Translations under genes and position numbers: made by a program
Assembly: GCF_019704555.1 (NCBI RefSeq)
Contig: NZ_AP024745.1
Location: 7,138,501 to 7,202,500 of the forward strand
Direction of reading: 5' to 3'
Source of the DNA: Actinoplanes sp. L3-i22
GTDB taxonomy: Bacteria > Actinomycetota > Actinomycetes > Mycobacteriales > Micromonosporaceae
DNA length: 64,000 bases
Notes under the pieces: generated by a model
What the model saw: only the letters and a program-made list of their open reading frames with translations
Database searches by the model: none
Told to the model about the DNA's origin: nothing
Shown here: positions 54,791-62,733 of the stretch, one piece after another
How positions within the stretch are numbered: position 1 is the stretch's first letter
Layout: each line of letters starts with the position of its first letter

Positions 54791-55257
54791 CCGGCCTTGG
54801 CGGCGGACGCCACGCTCAGCGCCTCGACGGCGTGCTCGTTCATGTCCAGCTCGCTGTGGATCACGTCGAGGATCGTGCGGTCGGTGCCGATCACGAACGT
54901 CATCCGCTTGGTGCTCAGCGGGCCGAGGGCCAGCTTGCGCTTCACGCCGTACGCCGCGATGGTGACCGACTCCGGGTCGGAGAGCAGCGGATAGTCGAAC
55001 GTGTTGGTCTCGGCGAAGAGCTTCTGCTTCGCCACCGGGTCCTTGCTGATGCCGACCCGCTGCACGCCGGCCGCTTTGTATTCGGTGGCCAGGTCACGGA
55101 AGTGACAGGCCTCCGCGGTGCAGCCACGGGTCATCGCGCCGGGATAGAAGAACAGCACGACAGGCCCGTCGGCGAGCAGGTCGGTCAGCCGCCGGGGCGT
55201 GCCGTCCTGGTCGGGCAGTTCGAAATCGGGCGCGATGTCACCTTTACCGATGCTCAC
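54787..55257 (-). CDS. bcp: Bcp/PrxQ-type peroxiredoxin
   Basis: A 156-residue thiol peroxidase. APDFELPDQDGTPRRLTDLLADGPVVLFFYPGAMTRGCTAEACHFRD contains the peroxidatic Cys (in TRGC, near residue 46), with the resolving Cys five residues on (AEAC), the PrxQ pattern. Later come VGISKDPVAKQKLFAETNTFDYPLLSDP. It reduces hydroperoxides, using thioredoxin or mycoredoxin. It is monocistronic, 10 bp downstream of the LysR gene on the same strand. Confidence 0.93.
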   Translation of the reverse strand: MSIGKGDIAPDFELPDQDGTPRRLTDLLADGPVVLFFYPGAMTRGCTAEACHFRDLATEYKAAGVQRVGISKDPVAKQKLFAETNTFDYPLLSDPESVTIAAYGVKRKLALGPLSTKRMTFVIGTDRTILDVIHSELDMNEHAVEALSVASAAKAG

Positions 55258-55267
55258 GCCACGAAGA

Positions 55268-56161
55268 CTACGTCAACGAAAGAGGATTCACGTCCGCCGC
55301 GGCCTGGACGAACGCGCGGATCAGCGGGGTCGCCGCCGCGGTGCGCCACACCGGGGCGTACCGCAGGACCGGCCCGTCGGTGATCGGCACGAAGACGACG
55401 TCGCTGCGGCGCCGGGACGCGGCCGCGTACGCCCCGAGCGGCGTCACCACCTGCCCACCGGCCACCGCGGTGAGGGCCTCCTCGACGGTGGTCACCGCCG
55501 GGCCGCGCCGGATCGGCCGCCCGGCCGGGGTGGTCAGCGGCGTGTGCTCGTGCCAGACGTAGGCCGGCACCGGCCCCTCCAGGTCCACCACCGCGACGTC
55601 ACCGAGGTCCTCCATGGTGACCCGCTCCCGGCCGGCCAGCGGGTGCCCGGCGGCGACCGCCAGCACCAGCTTCTCGGTGTGCAGCGGCGGCCCGGCGGTC
55701 AGATCCGGCTCGCGGACCGGCAGCCAGAGCAGCGCCACGTCGACCCGGCCGGCGCGCAGGCCGCCGAACGGGTCGGCCGGCAGGATCTCGCGCAGGTGCA
55801 CCGGGTTGTCCGGATGCCGCTGCCGGAACAGGCCGAGGACGCCGGCGATCTCCTGGTGGTGGGTGTCGAACGTGCCGACGGTCAGGGCGCCGGTCAGTCC
55901 GCGCGCGGTCGCGGTGGCCTCGGCGATCCCGGCCCGGATCTCGGCGTAACCGGCGGCGAGCCGGTCGCGCAGGCGCTCGCCGAGCGGGGTGAGCCGGACG
56001 CTGCGGCTGGTCCGGTCGAACAGGGCGCCGCCGATCCGGCGCTCCTGCTGTTTGATCGACTGGCTGACCCGGGCCTGGGAGACGTGCAGGCGCTCGGCGG
56101 TCCGTCCGAAGTGCAGCTCGTCGGCGAGGGCCAGGAAGATCTCGATGTCCCGGAGCTCCAC
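55268..56161 (-). CDS. LysR-family regulator
   Basis: A 297-residue regulator with an N-terminal helix-turn-helix (IEIFLALADELHFGRTAERLHVSQARVSQSIKQQERRIGGALFDRTSRSVRLTPLG). The ligand domain starts at LTVGTFDTHH and includes VDVALLWLPV. The Phe-Gly-Arg-Thr variant of the HTH is common in regulators of esterases and drug-modifying enzymes. The GTG start is forced by the helix-turn-helix. It diverges from the serine hydrolase gene; a perfect palindrome lies in the gap. Confidence 0.92.
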   Translation of the reverse strand: MELRDIEIFLALADELHFGRTAERLHVSQARVSQSIKQQERRIGGALFDRTSRSVRLTPLGERLRDRLAAGYAEIRAGIAEATATARGLTGALTVGTFDTHHQEIAGVLGLFRQRHPDNPVHLREILPADPFGGLRAGRVDVALLWLPVREPDLTAGPPLHTEKLVLAVAAGHPLAGRERVTMEDLGDVAVVDLEGPVPAYVWHEHTPLTTPAGRPIRRGPAVTTVEEALTAVAGGQVVTPLGAYAAASRRRSDVVFVPITDGPVLRYAPVWRTAAATPLIRAFVQAAADVNPLSLT

Positions 56162-56181
56162 CCGGGCAGTGTACGGCGATC

Positions 56182-56199
56182 GATAACCCGTGGGTTATC
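56182..56199. promoter_or_regulatory. LysR operator palindrome
   Basis: GATAACCC-GT-GGGTTATC is a perfect 18-bp palindrome in the divergent gap, 20 bp from the LysR start, with T-N11-A type spacing inside. Confidence 0.6.
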
Positions 56200-56278
56200 C
56201 AGCGGCGCGATCCCGGGCGTTGTTCGGGGCGGGCGGCCACGCGATCGTGGGATCAACGCCGTACCCAAGGAGATTTTG

Positions 56279-57472
56279 ATGTCTGAGAAGTTGCACGACG
56301 TGCTGGTGCGCCATGTCGAATCCGGGCGGATCCCCGGGCTGGTCGCCCTGGTCGGCATCGGTGACCGGACGCGGGTCGAGGTGCTCGGCACGATGCGGCA
56401 CGAGGGCGGCGCCCCGATGCGCCGGGACACGATCTTCCGGATGGCCTCGACGTCGAAGCCGGTCACGGTCGCCGCCGCGATGATCCTGATCGACGAGTGC
56501 CGGCTGCGGTTCGACGACGTGGTCGAGCCGTGGCTGCCCGAGCTCGCCGACCGGCAGGTGCTGCGGCGGCCGGACGGGCCGCTCGACGACACCGTGCCGG
56601 CGCGCCGGCCGATTACCGTCCGGGACGTGCTGACCTCGACGTTCGGGCTCGGCATGGACATGACCGCGCTGGGCACGCCGATCATGAACGCGGTCTTCGC
56701 GCAGGGGCTCACCCCGGACCTGCCGGCGCCGATGCCCGCGCCGGACGAGTGGATGCGCCGGCTCGGCACGCTGCCGCTGATGCACCAGCCCGGCGAGCGC
56801 TGGCAGTACCAGATCAGCAGCGACCTGCTCGGCGTGCTCGTCGCCCGGGTCACCGGCCAGTCCTTCGGGACGTTCCTGCACGAGCGGCTCTTCGGCCCGC
56901 TGGGGATGACCGACACCGGGTTCGACCTGCCGGACAGCAAGATCGACCGGCTGCCGCCGCTGTACGCCCCGGACCCGAAGACCGGCGAGTTCCACGTCTG
57001 GGACGAGGCCGCGGGCGGGCGGCACAGCGCGCCGCCGGCGTTCGAGGGCGGGGGCGGCGGGCTGGTCTCGACGGCCGACGACTACCACGCGTACTTCCGG
57101 ATGCTGCTCAACCACGGCATGCACGGGGGCGAGCGGATCCTGTCCCGGCCGGCCGTCGAGCTGATGACGAGCAACCGGCTGACGCCCGCGCAGCAGGCCG
57201 CCCGCACCGCGATGGCCAGCGAGAACGTGCACGTCTCCTACGGCCAGGGGCAGCACGGCGGGTGGGGGCTGGGCATGGCGGTGCGCACCTACCGGGGTGA
57301 CTACGCGCCGATCGGGCAGTTCGGGTGGGACGGCGGCAGCGGCGTCTCCACCTACGCCGACCCGGCCAACCGGCTGACCGGGATCCTGCTCACCCAGGTC
57401 GGCATGTCCGTCCCCGACCCGGCCCGGCTGATCCACGACTTCTGGACCACGCTCTACCAGGAGGCCGGCTGA
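56279..57472 (+). CDS. Beta-lactamase-family serine hydrolase
   Basis: A 397-residue class C-like serine hydrolase/esterase without a signal peptide. The active-site SxxK is in FRMASTSKPVTVAAAM (Ser near residue 57). The second motif reads WQYQISSDLLG, where Tyr is kept, and the third appears as HGGWGLGMAV. Such enzymes are esterases or peptidases rather than true beta-lactamases. It is divergent from LysR and presumably controlled by it. An AGGAG site lies 6 bases before the ATG; the longer frame upstream is antisense to LysR. Confidence 0.9.
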   Translation: MSEKLHDVLVRHVESGRIPGLVALVGIGDRTRVEVLGTMRHEGGAPMRRDTIFRMASTSKPVTVAAAMILIDECRLRFDDVVEPWLPELADRQVLRRPDGPLDDTVPARRPITVRDVLTSTFGLGMDMTALGTPIMNAVFAQGLTPDLPAPMPAPDEWMRRLGTLPLMHQPGERWQYQISSDLLGVLVARVTGQSFGTFLHERLFGPLGMTDTGFDLPDSKIDRLPPLYAPDPKTGEFHVWDEAAGGRHSAPPAFEGGGGGLVSTADDYHAYFRMLLNHGMHGGERILSRPAVELMTSNRLTPAQQAARTAMASENVHVSYGQGQHGGWGLGMAVRTYRGDYAPIGQFGWDGGSGVSTYADPANRLTGILLTQVGMSVPDPARLIHDFWTTLYQEAG

Positions 57473-57476
57473 GGCG

Positions 57477-58169
57477 TCACGAGCCGAGGCTGCCGACGCC
57501 CTTCGCGATCACCAGCACCGAGATGACCAGCGCCGAGGTGGACTCGATGCCCATCAGGATCTTGGCGCGGGTGGAGAGCGGCATGGTGTCGGTCGGGCTG
57601 AACGCCGACGAGTTGCTCAGCGACACGTACAGGTAGTCGACGATCGCCGGCACCCAGTCGCTGACCTTGCTCGAGCCGGCCTGCACCTCGGCCACGGTGT
57701 CGTGGTCCTCGTCCTGCGGGAACCGGAAGTCGGCCCGGGGCAGGGCGTCCCGGTCGACGTGGGTGCGGGCCACCGGGCCGCCCCGGTCCAGCTCCCAGAA
57801 CGCGAGGCCGTAGACGATCACGTTGGTCAGCCACACCTGCCCGGCGGCGATCAGCAGCTCGACGGCCCGCGAGTCGTCGGTGGTGACCAGCTGCCGCAGC
57901 AGCAGGACCAGCGCGACCGCGTTCGCCACCGCGATCAGCCCGACCAGGGTCAGCGCCGCGGCCCGCTCCCACGGACTGTCCCGGGTCATCCGGTACGGGT
58001 TGACGATCAGCAGGGCGACCAGCAGCAGCACCTCGAGCGCCGGGATGACCAGGCGGGGCCCGAGGATCAGCTGGTCGGGCAGCAGCGCGTAGAGGGCGAT
58101 CGCCACGACGACCACCAGCGCGGACGGCAGCCGCGCCTCGCCGCGCCGGGCCTTCCCTGTCTTGGTCAC
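57477..58169 (-). CDS. Integral membrane protein with degenerate ion-channel pore pattern
   Basis: A 230-residue protein with about four or five hydrophobic segments (LPSALVVVVAIALYALLPDQLILG, ALEVLLLVALLIV, LVGLIAVANAVALVLLLRQL, VWLTNVIVYGLAFWELD). The C-terminal region YLYVSLSNSSAFSPTDTMPLSTRAKILMGIESTSALVISVLVI lines up with the pore loop and inner helix of two-helix K+ channels, but SAFSPTD stands where TVGYGD is expected. Selectivity for K+ is therefore unlikely. The function is unknown. The GTG start before TKTGKARR is preferred over a TTG upstream. Confidence 0.6.
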   Translation of the reverse strand: MTKTGKARRGEARLPSALVVVVAIALYALLPDQLILGPRLVIPALEVLLLVALLIVNPYRMTRDSPWERAAALTLVGLIAVANAVALVLLLRQLVTTDDSRAVELLIAAGQVWLTNVIVYGLAFWELDRGGPVARTHVDRDALPRADFRFPQDEDHDTVAEVQAGSSKVSDWVPAIVDYLYVSLSNSSAFSPTDTMPLSTRAKILMGIESTSALVISVLVIAKGVGSLGS

Positions 58170-58228
58170 CGCCGCGGCATGCCCCGGCCGCCAAAAGACC
58201 AAACCACAAAACCCGCGACGGTACGGCG

Positions 58229-58813
58229 TCAGCCCAGCTCACGCGGGTGGAGCACGATCCCGCCCGCCCGAGCGGCCGCGGCGTAGGACGCGGCCAGCAC
58301 GTCGAGGCTCGCGTGCCGGTTGAGTCCGCTCGGGTTCGGCACCACCCACAGCTCGGCGCCGCCCAGCGGCTCGGGCTGCCGCCCGGTCACCGCCCCGGGC
58401 TGCCCGAACCCGACCCGGTACGCGCTGATCCCGAGGAACGCCACCACCGCGGGCCGGATCGCGGCGACCCGGGCCGCCAGGTCCACCGCCCCGGCCCGCA
58501 ACTCGTCCGCGGTCAGCTCGTCGGCCCGGGCCGTCGCCCGCGCCACCAGGCTGGTGATCCCGATCCCGCGCCCGGTCAGGTACGCCACGTCCGCCGGATC
58601 GAACCCGCCCGACGCGTCGATCACCCGGTCGATGATCCCGGCCCGGTACAGCGCCGGATAGAACCGGTTCCCCCGCCGCCCGAAGTGGCTCTGCGTGGCC
58701 ACGGTCAGCAGCCCCGGGTTGATCCCGACGAACAGCAGCCGCACGTCCGCGCCGAGCAGGTCGGGCAGCGTGCCCCCACGGTAGGTGGCCAACTCGGCCG
58801 GGGTGAATCGCAT
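58229..58813 (-). CDS. mug: Mismatch-specific uracil/thymine DNA glycosylase
   Basis: A 194-residue Mug/TDG-type uracil-DNA glycosylase. The active-site region LLFVGINPGLLTVATQSHFGRRGNRFYPALYRAGI contains GINPG and the catalytic Asn. The intercalation loop is NPSGLNRHAS. It removes uracil or thymine from G-U/G-T mismatches in double-stranded DNA. The start overlaps the stop of the PadR-type gene by one base (TGATG), so expression is coupled. Confidence 0.92.
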   Translation of the reverse strand: MRFTPAELATYRGGTLPDLLGADVRLLFVGINPGLLTVATQSHFGRRGNRFYPALYRAGIIDRVIDASGGFDPADVAYLTGRGIGITSLVARATARADELTADELRAGAVDLAARVAAIRPAVVAFLGISAYRVGFGQPGAVTGRQPEPLGGAELWVVPNPSGLNRHASLDVLAASYAAAARAGGIVLHPRELG

Positions 58814-59337
58814 CAGGCGGCGGTATCCCGCTCCCGGGGCCGTTCACCGAGATCGCGGACCCAGGAGATGGTCGAGGACGCCATCGCGGCCTCCAGCTCG
58901 GCGCGCGCGTGCCGGGCCGACAGCACCGACTCGCGCCTGCGGGACCGGGGTCGTGGGCGCTGCGCCTCCAGCACGGCCAGGCAGGCGGCCACCACCGCGT
59001 CGAACGTGGCCCGCTCGCTCGCCACCATCGCCAGCAGCACCCGGTCGAGCACGTCCGGGGCGCTGCTGCCGGCCGGCACATCGAGGATCCAGGTGCGCTG
59101 CCGGGCCAGGCCGGCATCGGTCGGGGTGTACAGCCGGGGCGCCTTCGGCAGCGTCTTGCGGGTGCTGGTGCGCACGTGCCCGAGCCGCTCCTGGCGGTTC
59201 AGGGCGGCGACCACGCGGAGCACGTCGACGGAGCGGGCCGAGCCGAACGTCTGCGCGTGGCGCTGGGTGAGGTCGTACGCGGTCCCCGGCCGGTCGGCCA
59301 GGAAGACCAGCAGGATGTCGCCGAGTGTCGCCGTCAT
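58813..59337 (-). CDS. PadR-like transcriptional regulator
   Basis: A 174-residue protein with an N-terminal winged helix of PadR type: LGDILLVFLADRPGTAYDLTQRHAQTFGSARSVDVLRVVAALNRQERLGHVRTSTRKTLPKAPRLYTPTDAGL. The C-terminal helical dimerisation segment includes VLLAMVASERATFDAVVAACLAVLEAQ. It is directly coupled to mug. An 8-bp inverted repeat with an 8-bp spacer lies 30 bp upstream of the start and suits a PadR operator. Confidence 0.8.
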   Translation of the reverse strand: MTATLGDILLVFLADRPGTAYDLTQRHAQTFGSARSVDVLRVVAALNRQERLGHVRTSTRKTLPKAPRLYTPTDAGLARQRTWILDVPAGSSAPDVLDRVLLAMVASERATFDAVVAACLAVLEAQRPRPRSRRRESVLSARHARAELEAAMASSTISWVRDLGERPRERDTAA

Positions 59338-59366
59338 GACGATCCGCCGCCCTTCCGGTCGGCAGC

Positions 59367-59390
59367 AGCTTCTACAGACGAATAGAAGCT
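59367..59390. promoter_or_regulatory. Candidate PadR operator
   Basis: AGCTTCTA-N8-TAGAAGCT, perfect arms, lies upstream of the PadR gene and includes the stop codon of the preceding SGNH gene. The 8-bp spacer is typical of PadR operators. Confidence 0.5.
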
Positions 59391-60082
59391 AACACGGCCT
59401 CCGCGATCGCCTCGTGCCCGGCCGCGTTCGGATGATCACCGTCCGCGGCGAGCAGCCCGGTCGGGTCGCCGGCCCGGTCCGCGCCCTTGAACAGCACGTC
59501 GGTGGCCAGGTACGACGCGCCCGTCGCAGCGGCGGCCGCCTGCAGTGCCGCGTTGCCGGCCCGGGTGGCCGCCGCGGCCGAGCGCACGCCGTCCGGGCCG
59601 TACTCGGCGCGTCCGACGGCGCCGTCCTTGACCACGTTCCAGTAGCCGAGCACCAGGATCCGGACCGGCGAGCCGTGCGCCTGCCGGATCCCGCCGACGA
59701 TCGTGGTGACCGTCGCGCGCACCCGCTCGGCCGCCGCCGGATAGTCCCGGTCCTGGCCGAACACCGCGGCCATGTCGTTCGCGCCGACCATCACCAGCAC
59801 CACCGACGCCTCGCGGAGACCGTCCACGACCTCGGAATCCAGAATCCCTTCGCGTACGTCGTCAGCCGTGAACCCGGGCTGCGCGAAGTTCAGCGACCGG
59901 GCCTCCGGGGACCGCATCCGGGCGTACCGATCGGGAAAGGGGGTGCAACCGCAAGCGGTGCCGGCCGGCACCGAATCGCCCAGGGTGACCACCAGCGGCG
60001 CGGCCGGCAGCGCCGCCGCGTGGCAGCCGCCCAGGCACAACACCATCAGGAGCCGGACCAACCGGCGGAGCAACACCGTCAC
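59372..60082 (-). CDS. SGNH-hydrolase lipoprotein
   Basis: A 236-residue exported hydrolase. The short signal ends in a lipobox LGGC (near residue 20). The SGNH motifs are VTLGDSVPAGTACGCTPFPDRYA (Ser), VVLVMVGANDMAAVFG (Asn) and DGDHPNAAGHEAIAEAV (Asp and His). It may deacylate a surface lipid, sugar or peptidoglycan. It is coupled by GTGA to the lysyl-phosphatidylglycerol-synthase-like gene upstream, so both may act on the cell envelope. Confidence 0.85.
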   Translation of the reverse strand: MTVLLRRLVRLLMVLCLGGCHAAALPAAPLVVTLGDSVPAGTACGCTPFPDRYARMRSPEARSLNFAQPGFTADDVREGILDSEVVDGLREASVVLVMVGANDMAAVFGQDRDYPAAAERVRATVTTIVGGIRQAHGSPVRILVLGYWNVVKDGAVGRAEYGPDGVRSAAAATRAGNAALQAAAAATGASYLATDVLFKGADRAGDPTGLLAADGDHPNAAGHEAIAEAVLASIRL

Positions 60083-61788
60083 ACGGTAACCGGTTCGACG
60101 ACCGCGATCGGGGCGGCGGCCCGGCCGATCGGCAGGAACGCCTCCGCGGTCAGCGCCGCCACCGCGATCCGCGGCAGGTCCCGCGCGGTCGGGAAGCACA
60201 GGTAGCGCGGCTGCCAGGTGGGCAGGTACTTGGCGTTGGCCCGGTACAGCGACTCGATCTGCCACAGCCGGGACAGCGCCCGCAGCAGCCGGTGCCACAG
60301 CCGCAGCACCGGCCCGGCCCCGAGCTCCTCGGCGCGGGCGAACACCGAGCGCAGCACGGCGAAGTTCAGCGACACCCGGCGCACGCCGAGCGCCGGCCCG
60401 GCCTCGACCGCGGTGACCACCATCAGCTCGGTCAGCCCGTTGCCGGCGCTGCGGTCGCCGCGCATCAGGTCCAGCGACAGCCCGTCGTCGCCCCACGGCA
60501 CGAACTGCAGCACCCCGCGCAGCCGCCCGTCCCCGTCGTGGGCGAGCACCAGCAGGCAGTCGCCGTCGCGCGGGTCGCCGAGCCGGGACAGCGCCATCGA
60601 GAAGCCGCGCTCGACGTTGCCGTCCCGGAACACCTCGGCCGCGCGCAGCACCGCGGCCAGTTCGTCCGGCACCAGGTCGCGTTGCCGCGCGACCCGGCAC
60701 GTGTAACCGGCCCGGCGCATCCGGCCGACCGCCTGCCGCACCCCGCGCATCGGCCGCCCCTGCAGGGTGAACGCGCCCACGTCGAGGACCGCCTCGTCGC
60801 CCAGCTCGATCACGTCCAGCCCGTGCCGCCGGTACGCGGTCCCCCCGGCCCGCCCGCAGCCCAGCACCGCCGGCGTCCAGCCGTGCGCCGCGCAGTCGGC
60901 CAGCCACGCGCCGATCGCCTCCGGCCAGGCCGCCTCCACGCCGATCGGGTCCCCGGCGGCCAGGCTGACCCCGCGGACCACCCGGTACGCGACGGCTGCC
61001 GACCCGGACGGCGCCCAGAGCAGCGCCTTGTCCTCGCGCAGCGCGAAGTAGCCCAGCGAGTCGTTGCCGCCGTAGCGTGCCAGCAGGTCCCGCAGCCGCC
61101 GCTCGTCCTCGCCGGTCCGGGACGGCCGGCGCTCCGCGGTCTGCAGCAGCAGGACCGCGGCGGCGAGCACGGCCAGCAGCCCGAACGTGCCGGTGGTGAG
61201 GCTGACCGTGTCGGCGGCCCACGGGCGGGCGAACCGGACCGGCCCGGTGACGCCGATCAGCCCGAGCGCGGACTGCTGCGCCCAGAGCCGGACGCCGGGC
61301 GCGCCGACCAGGCGGTCGGCCCGGATCGCGATCTCGGCGAGCCCGAGCACGAACCCGGTGGCGGCGAACCCGGTGAACGCGGTCACCGCCCGCCAGCGGC
61401 TGCGCGGGCCGGGCACCGCCCGGAACCGGCCGCGGACCGCGACCAGCAGGAGCAGCAGCGCCCCGGAGACCGCCGCCGCGTCGAAGTCCAAACCCTTGAG
61501 CACGTGCAGCGCCACGCCCACGCCGGCCAGCGCGACCGCGAGCTGCCAGGCCCGGCGCTTGCCGCGGCGCAGGCCGTTGCCCAGGTAGACGAGCAGGACA
61601 CCGGCGGCCGCGGTGCCGGCCCGGGCGGACAGTATTCCGGCGGCCGGCATGAACTCGACCAGCTCCGCCATCCGCCCCCGCTGCTCCGGGAAGACGGCGG
61701 TCACCACGTCGAACAGCCCGGCCAGCTGCACCAGGCGGGCGACGGCCGCCCGGGACAGCGGCGGCCGGGACTTCCAGGCTGCGGTCAT
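60079..61788 (-). CDS. Lysyl-phosphatidylglycerol-synthase-like membrane protein (MprF C-terminal type)
   Basis: A 569-residue protein. The N-terminal 230 residues hold about six transmembrane segments. The C-terminal part is the DUF2156/GNAT-like domain of MprF, with DLLARYGGNDSLGYFALREDKALLWAPSG, GDPIG, EVFRDGNVERGFSMALSRLGDPRDGDC, SLDLMRGDRSAGNGLTELMVV, NFAVLRSVF and a final FPTARDLPRIAVA. These enzymes transfer an amino acid from aminoacyl-tRNA to phosphatidylglycerol and so reduce the negative surface charge. There is no fused lysyl-tRNA synthetase. The ATG start is preferred to an upstream TTG. It is divergent from the esterase pair, with a repeat-rich operator between. Confidence 0.85.
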   Translation of the reverse strand: MTAAWKSRPPLSRAAVARLVQLAGLFDVVTAVFPEQRGRMAELVEFMPAAGILSARAGTAAAGVLLVYLGNGLRRGKRRAWQLAVALAGVGVALHVLKGLDFDAAAVSGALLLLLVAVRGRFRAVPGPRSRWRAVTAFTGFAATGFVLGLAEIAIRADRLVGAPGVRLWAQQSALGLIGVTGPVRFARPWAADTVSLTTGTFGLLAVLAAAVLLLQTAERRPSRTGEDERRLRDLLARYGGNDSLGYFALREDKALLWAPSGSAAVAYRVVRGVSLAAGDPIGVEAAWPEAIGAWLADCAAHGWTPAVLGCGRAGGTAYRRHGLDVIELGDEAVLDVGAFTLQGRPMRGVRQAVGRMRRAGYTCRVARQRDLVPDELAAVLRAAEVFRDGNVERGFSMALSRLGDPRDGDCLLVLAHDGDGRLRGVLQFVPWGDDGLSLDLMRGDRSAGNGLTELMVVTAVEAGPALGVRRVSLNFAVLRSVFARAEELGAGPVLRLWHRLLRALSRLWQIESLYRANAKYLPTWQPRYLCFPTARDLPRIAVAALTAEAFLPIGRAAAPIAVVEPVTV

Positions 61789-61813
61789 GCCCCGCAAGCT
61801 AAACCGCGACAGG

Positions 61814-61853
61814 TGAGAAAACGATGAGAACGCCTCTCACGGGTCTCTCATCG
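61814..61853. promoter_or_regulatory. Direct repeats for an OmpR-type regulator
   Basis: TGAGAA occurs at 61814-61819 and 61825-61830; CTCTCA occurs at 61834-61839 and 61845-61850. Both pairs have an 11-bp period, the spacing bound by OmpR/PhoB dimers. CGATGAGA (61822-61829) and TCTCATCG (61846-61853) also form an inverted repeat. They lie between divergent envelope genes. Confidence 0.55.
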
Positions 61854-61875
61854 TCGCCGCGCGATGCTGGGCCCC

Positions 61876-62733
61876 ATGAGCCTCACCGGTGTTCCGCTGA
61901 TCGTCGTGGCGGTGCTGGCCACCGGGATGGCCGCGGCCGGCACGGTCGCCCTCTGGTCGCGCGGCGGCCGGGCCCGGATCCCGCTGCGCGCCGCCACGCT
62001 GCTGCTGACCGAGGTGCTGCTGCTGCTCGGCGTGGGTCTGGTGGTGAACCGGTCGGAACGGTTCTACCCGACCTGGGCGGCGCTGTCGCAGTCGGTACGG
62101 ACCAGCGGGACGACGTACGCGGTGGCGCCCGGCGGGCTCGACGGCTGGGTCCGGGCGAACGGCACCACCTTCAGCTGGCAGCCGCCCGGCTGGACCGGAT
62201 GGCATCTGGCCGGGGTGCCGACCGTGGTCGTACCGGCCGGCTACCTGGCGCACCCGCGCTGGCGGTACTCGGCGGTGCTCGTCCTCGACGGGGACGCGAC
62301 GCCGCCGGCGCCGGACACCGTCGCCGTCTACGCCCGGACCACCGCGGCGACCGGTGTGGACACGCTCGCCCGGGCGATCCCGGCGGTGCTCGGGCACGAC
62401 CTGCGGGTGACCGGGCGGCGGTGGGCGCTGGTCGCCGCCGCGTCCGCGACCGTCCTGGGCCGCCGGGTCGTGGCCGCCGCGCCGGACCGGTTCCCGGCGA
62501 TCGCGACCGTCCCCGGGACCGGGCGGTATCCCCCGGTGCCCCGGGTGCGGCTGCCGGCCGGGGTCAGCGCCCGGGTGATGGGCCCGCTTCCGGACGCGTT
62601 GACCTGGGCGTGCGCGCAGACGCCGCCGCCGCTGGCCGCCTCTACGCCGACCGTCGGCCGGCTGCCGGTCCAGCACCGCCACCCGCATCCCCACCCTGGA
62701 GACAGTCATGGACCTGGACAGCGTCGGCACTGA
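61876..62733 (+). CDS. Esterase-like membrane protein without catalytic serine
   Basis: A 285-residue protein. Two N-terminal transmembrane helices (PLIVVAVLATGMAAAGTVALW and AATLLLTEVLLLLGVGLVVN) lead to an NRSERFYPTWAALSQSV segment. The segment matches NRQVDAYPTWSSLVGSS in the next protein, so the two are paralogous. In the alpha/beta-hydrolase part RWALVAAASATVLGRRVVAAAPDRFPAIATVPG aligns with the other's GYSAGG elbow, but the nucleophile Ser is missing. The fold is probably kept and the enzyme inactive. Its His/Pro-rich end overlaps the next gene by 26 bp. Confidence 0.6.
   Translation: MSLTGVPLIVVAVLATGMAAAGTVALWSRGGRARIPLRAATLLLTEVLLLLGVGLVVNRSERFYPTWAALSQSVRTSGTTYAVAPGGLDGWVRANGTTFSWQPPGWTGWHLAGVPTVVVPAGYLAHPRWRYSAVLVLDGDATPPAPDTVAVYARTTAATGVDTLARAIPAVLGHDLRVTGRRWALVAAASATVLGRRVVAAAPDRFPAIATVPGTGRYPPVPRVRLPAGVSARVMGPLPDALTWACAQTPPPLAASTPTVGRLPVQHRHPHPHPGDSHGPGQRRH

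Noticed and set aside
56279..57472. Antibiotic-resistance beta-lactamase
   Set aside because: SxxK is present, but there is no signal peptide and the second and third motifs fit esterase-type members better.
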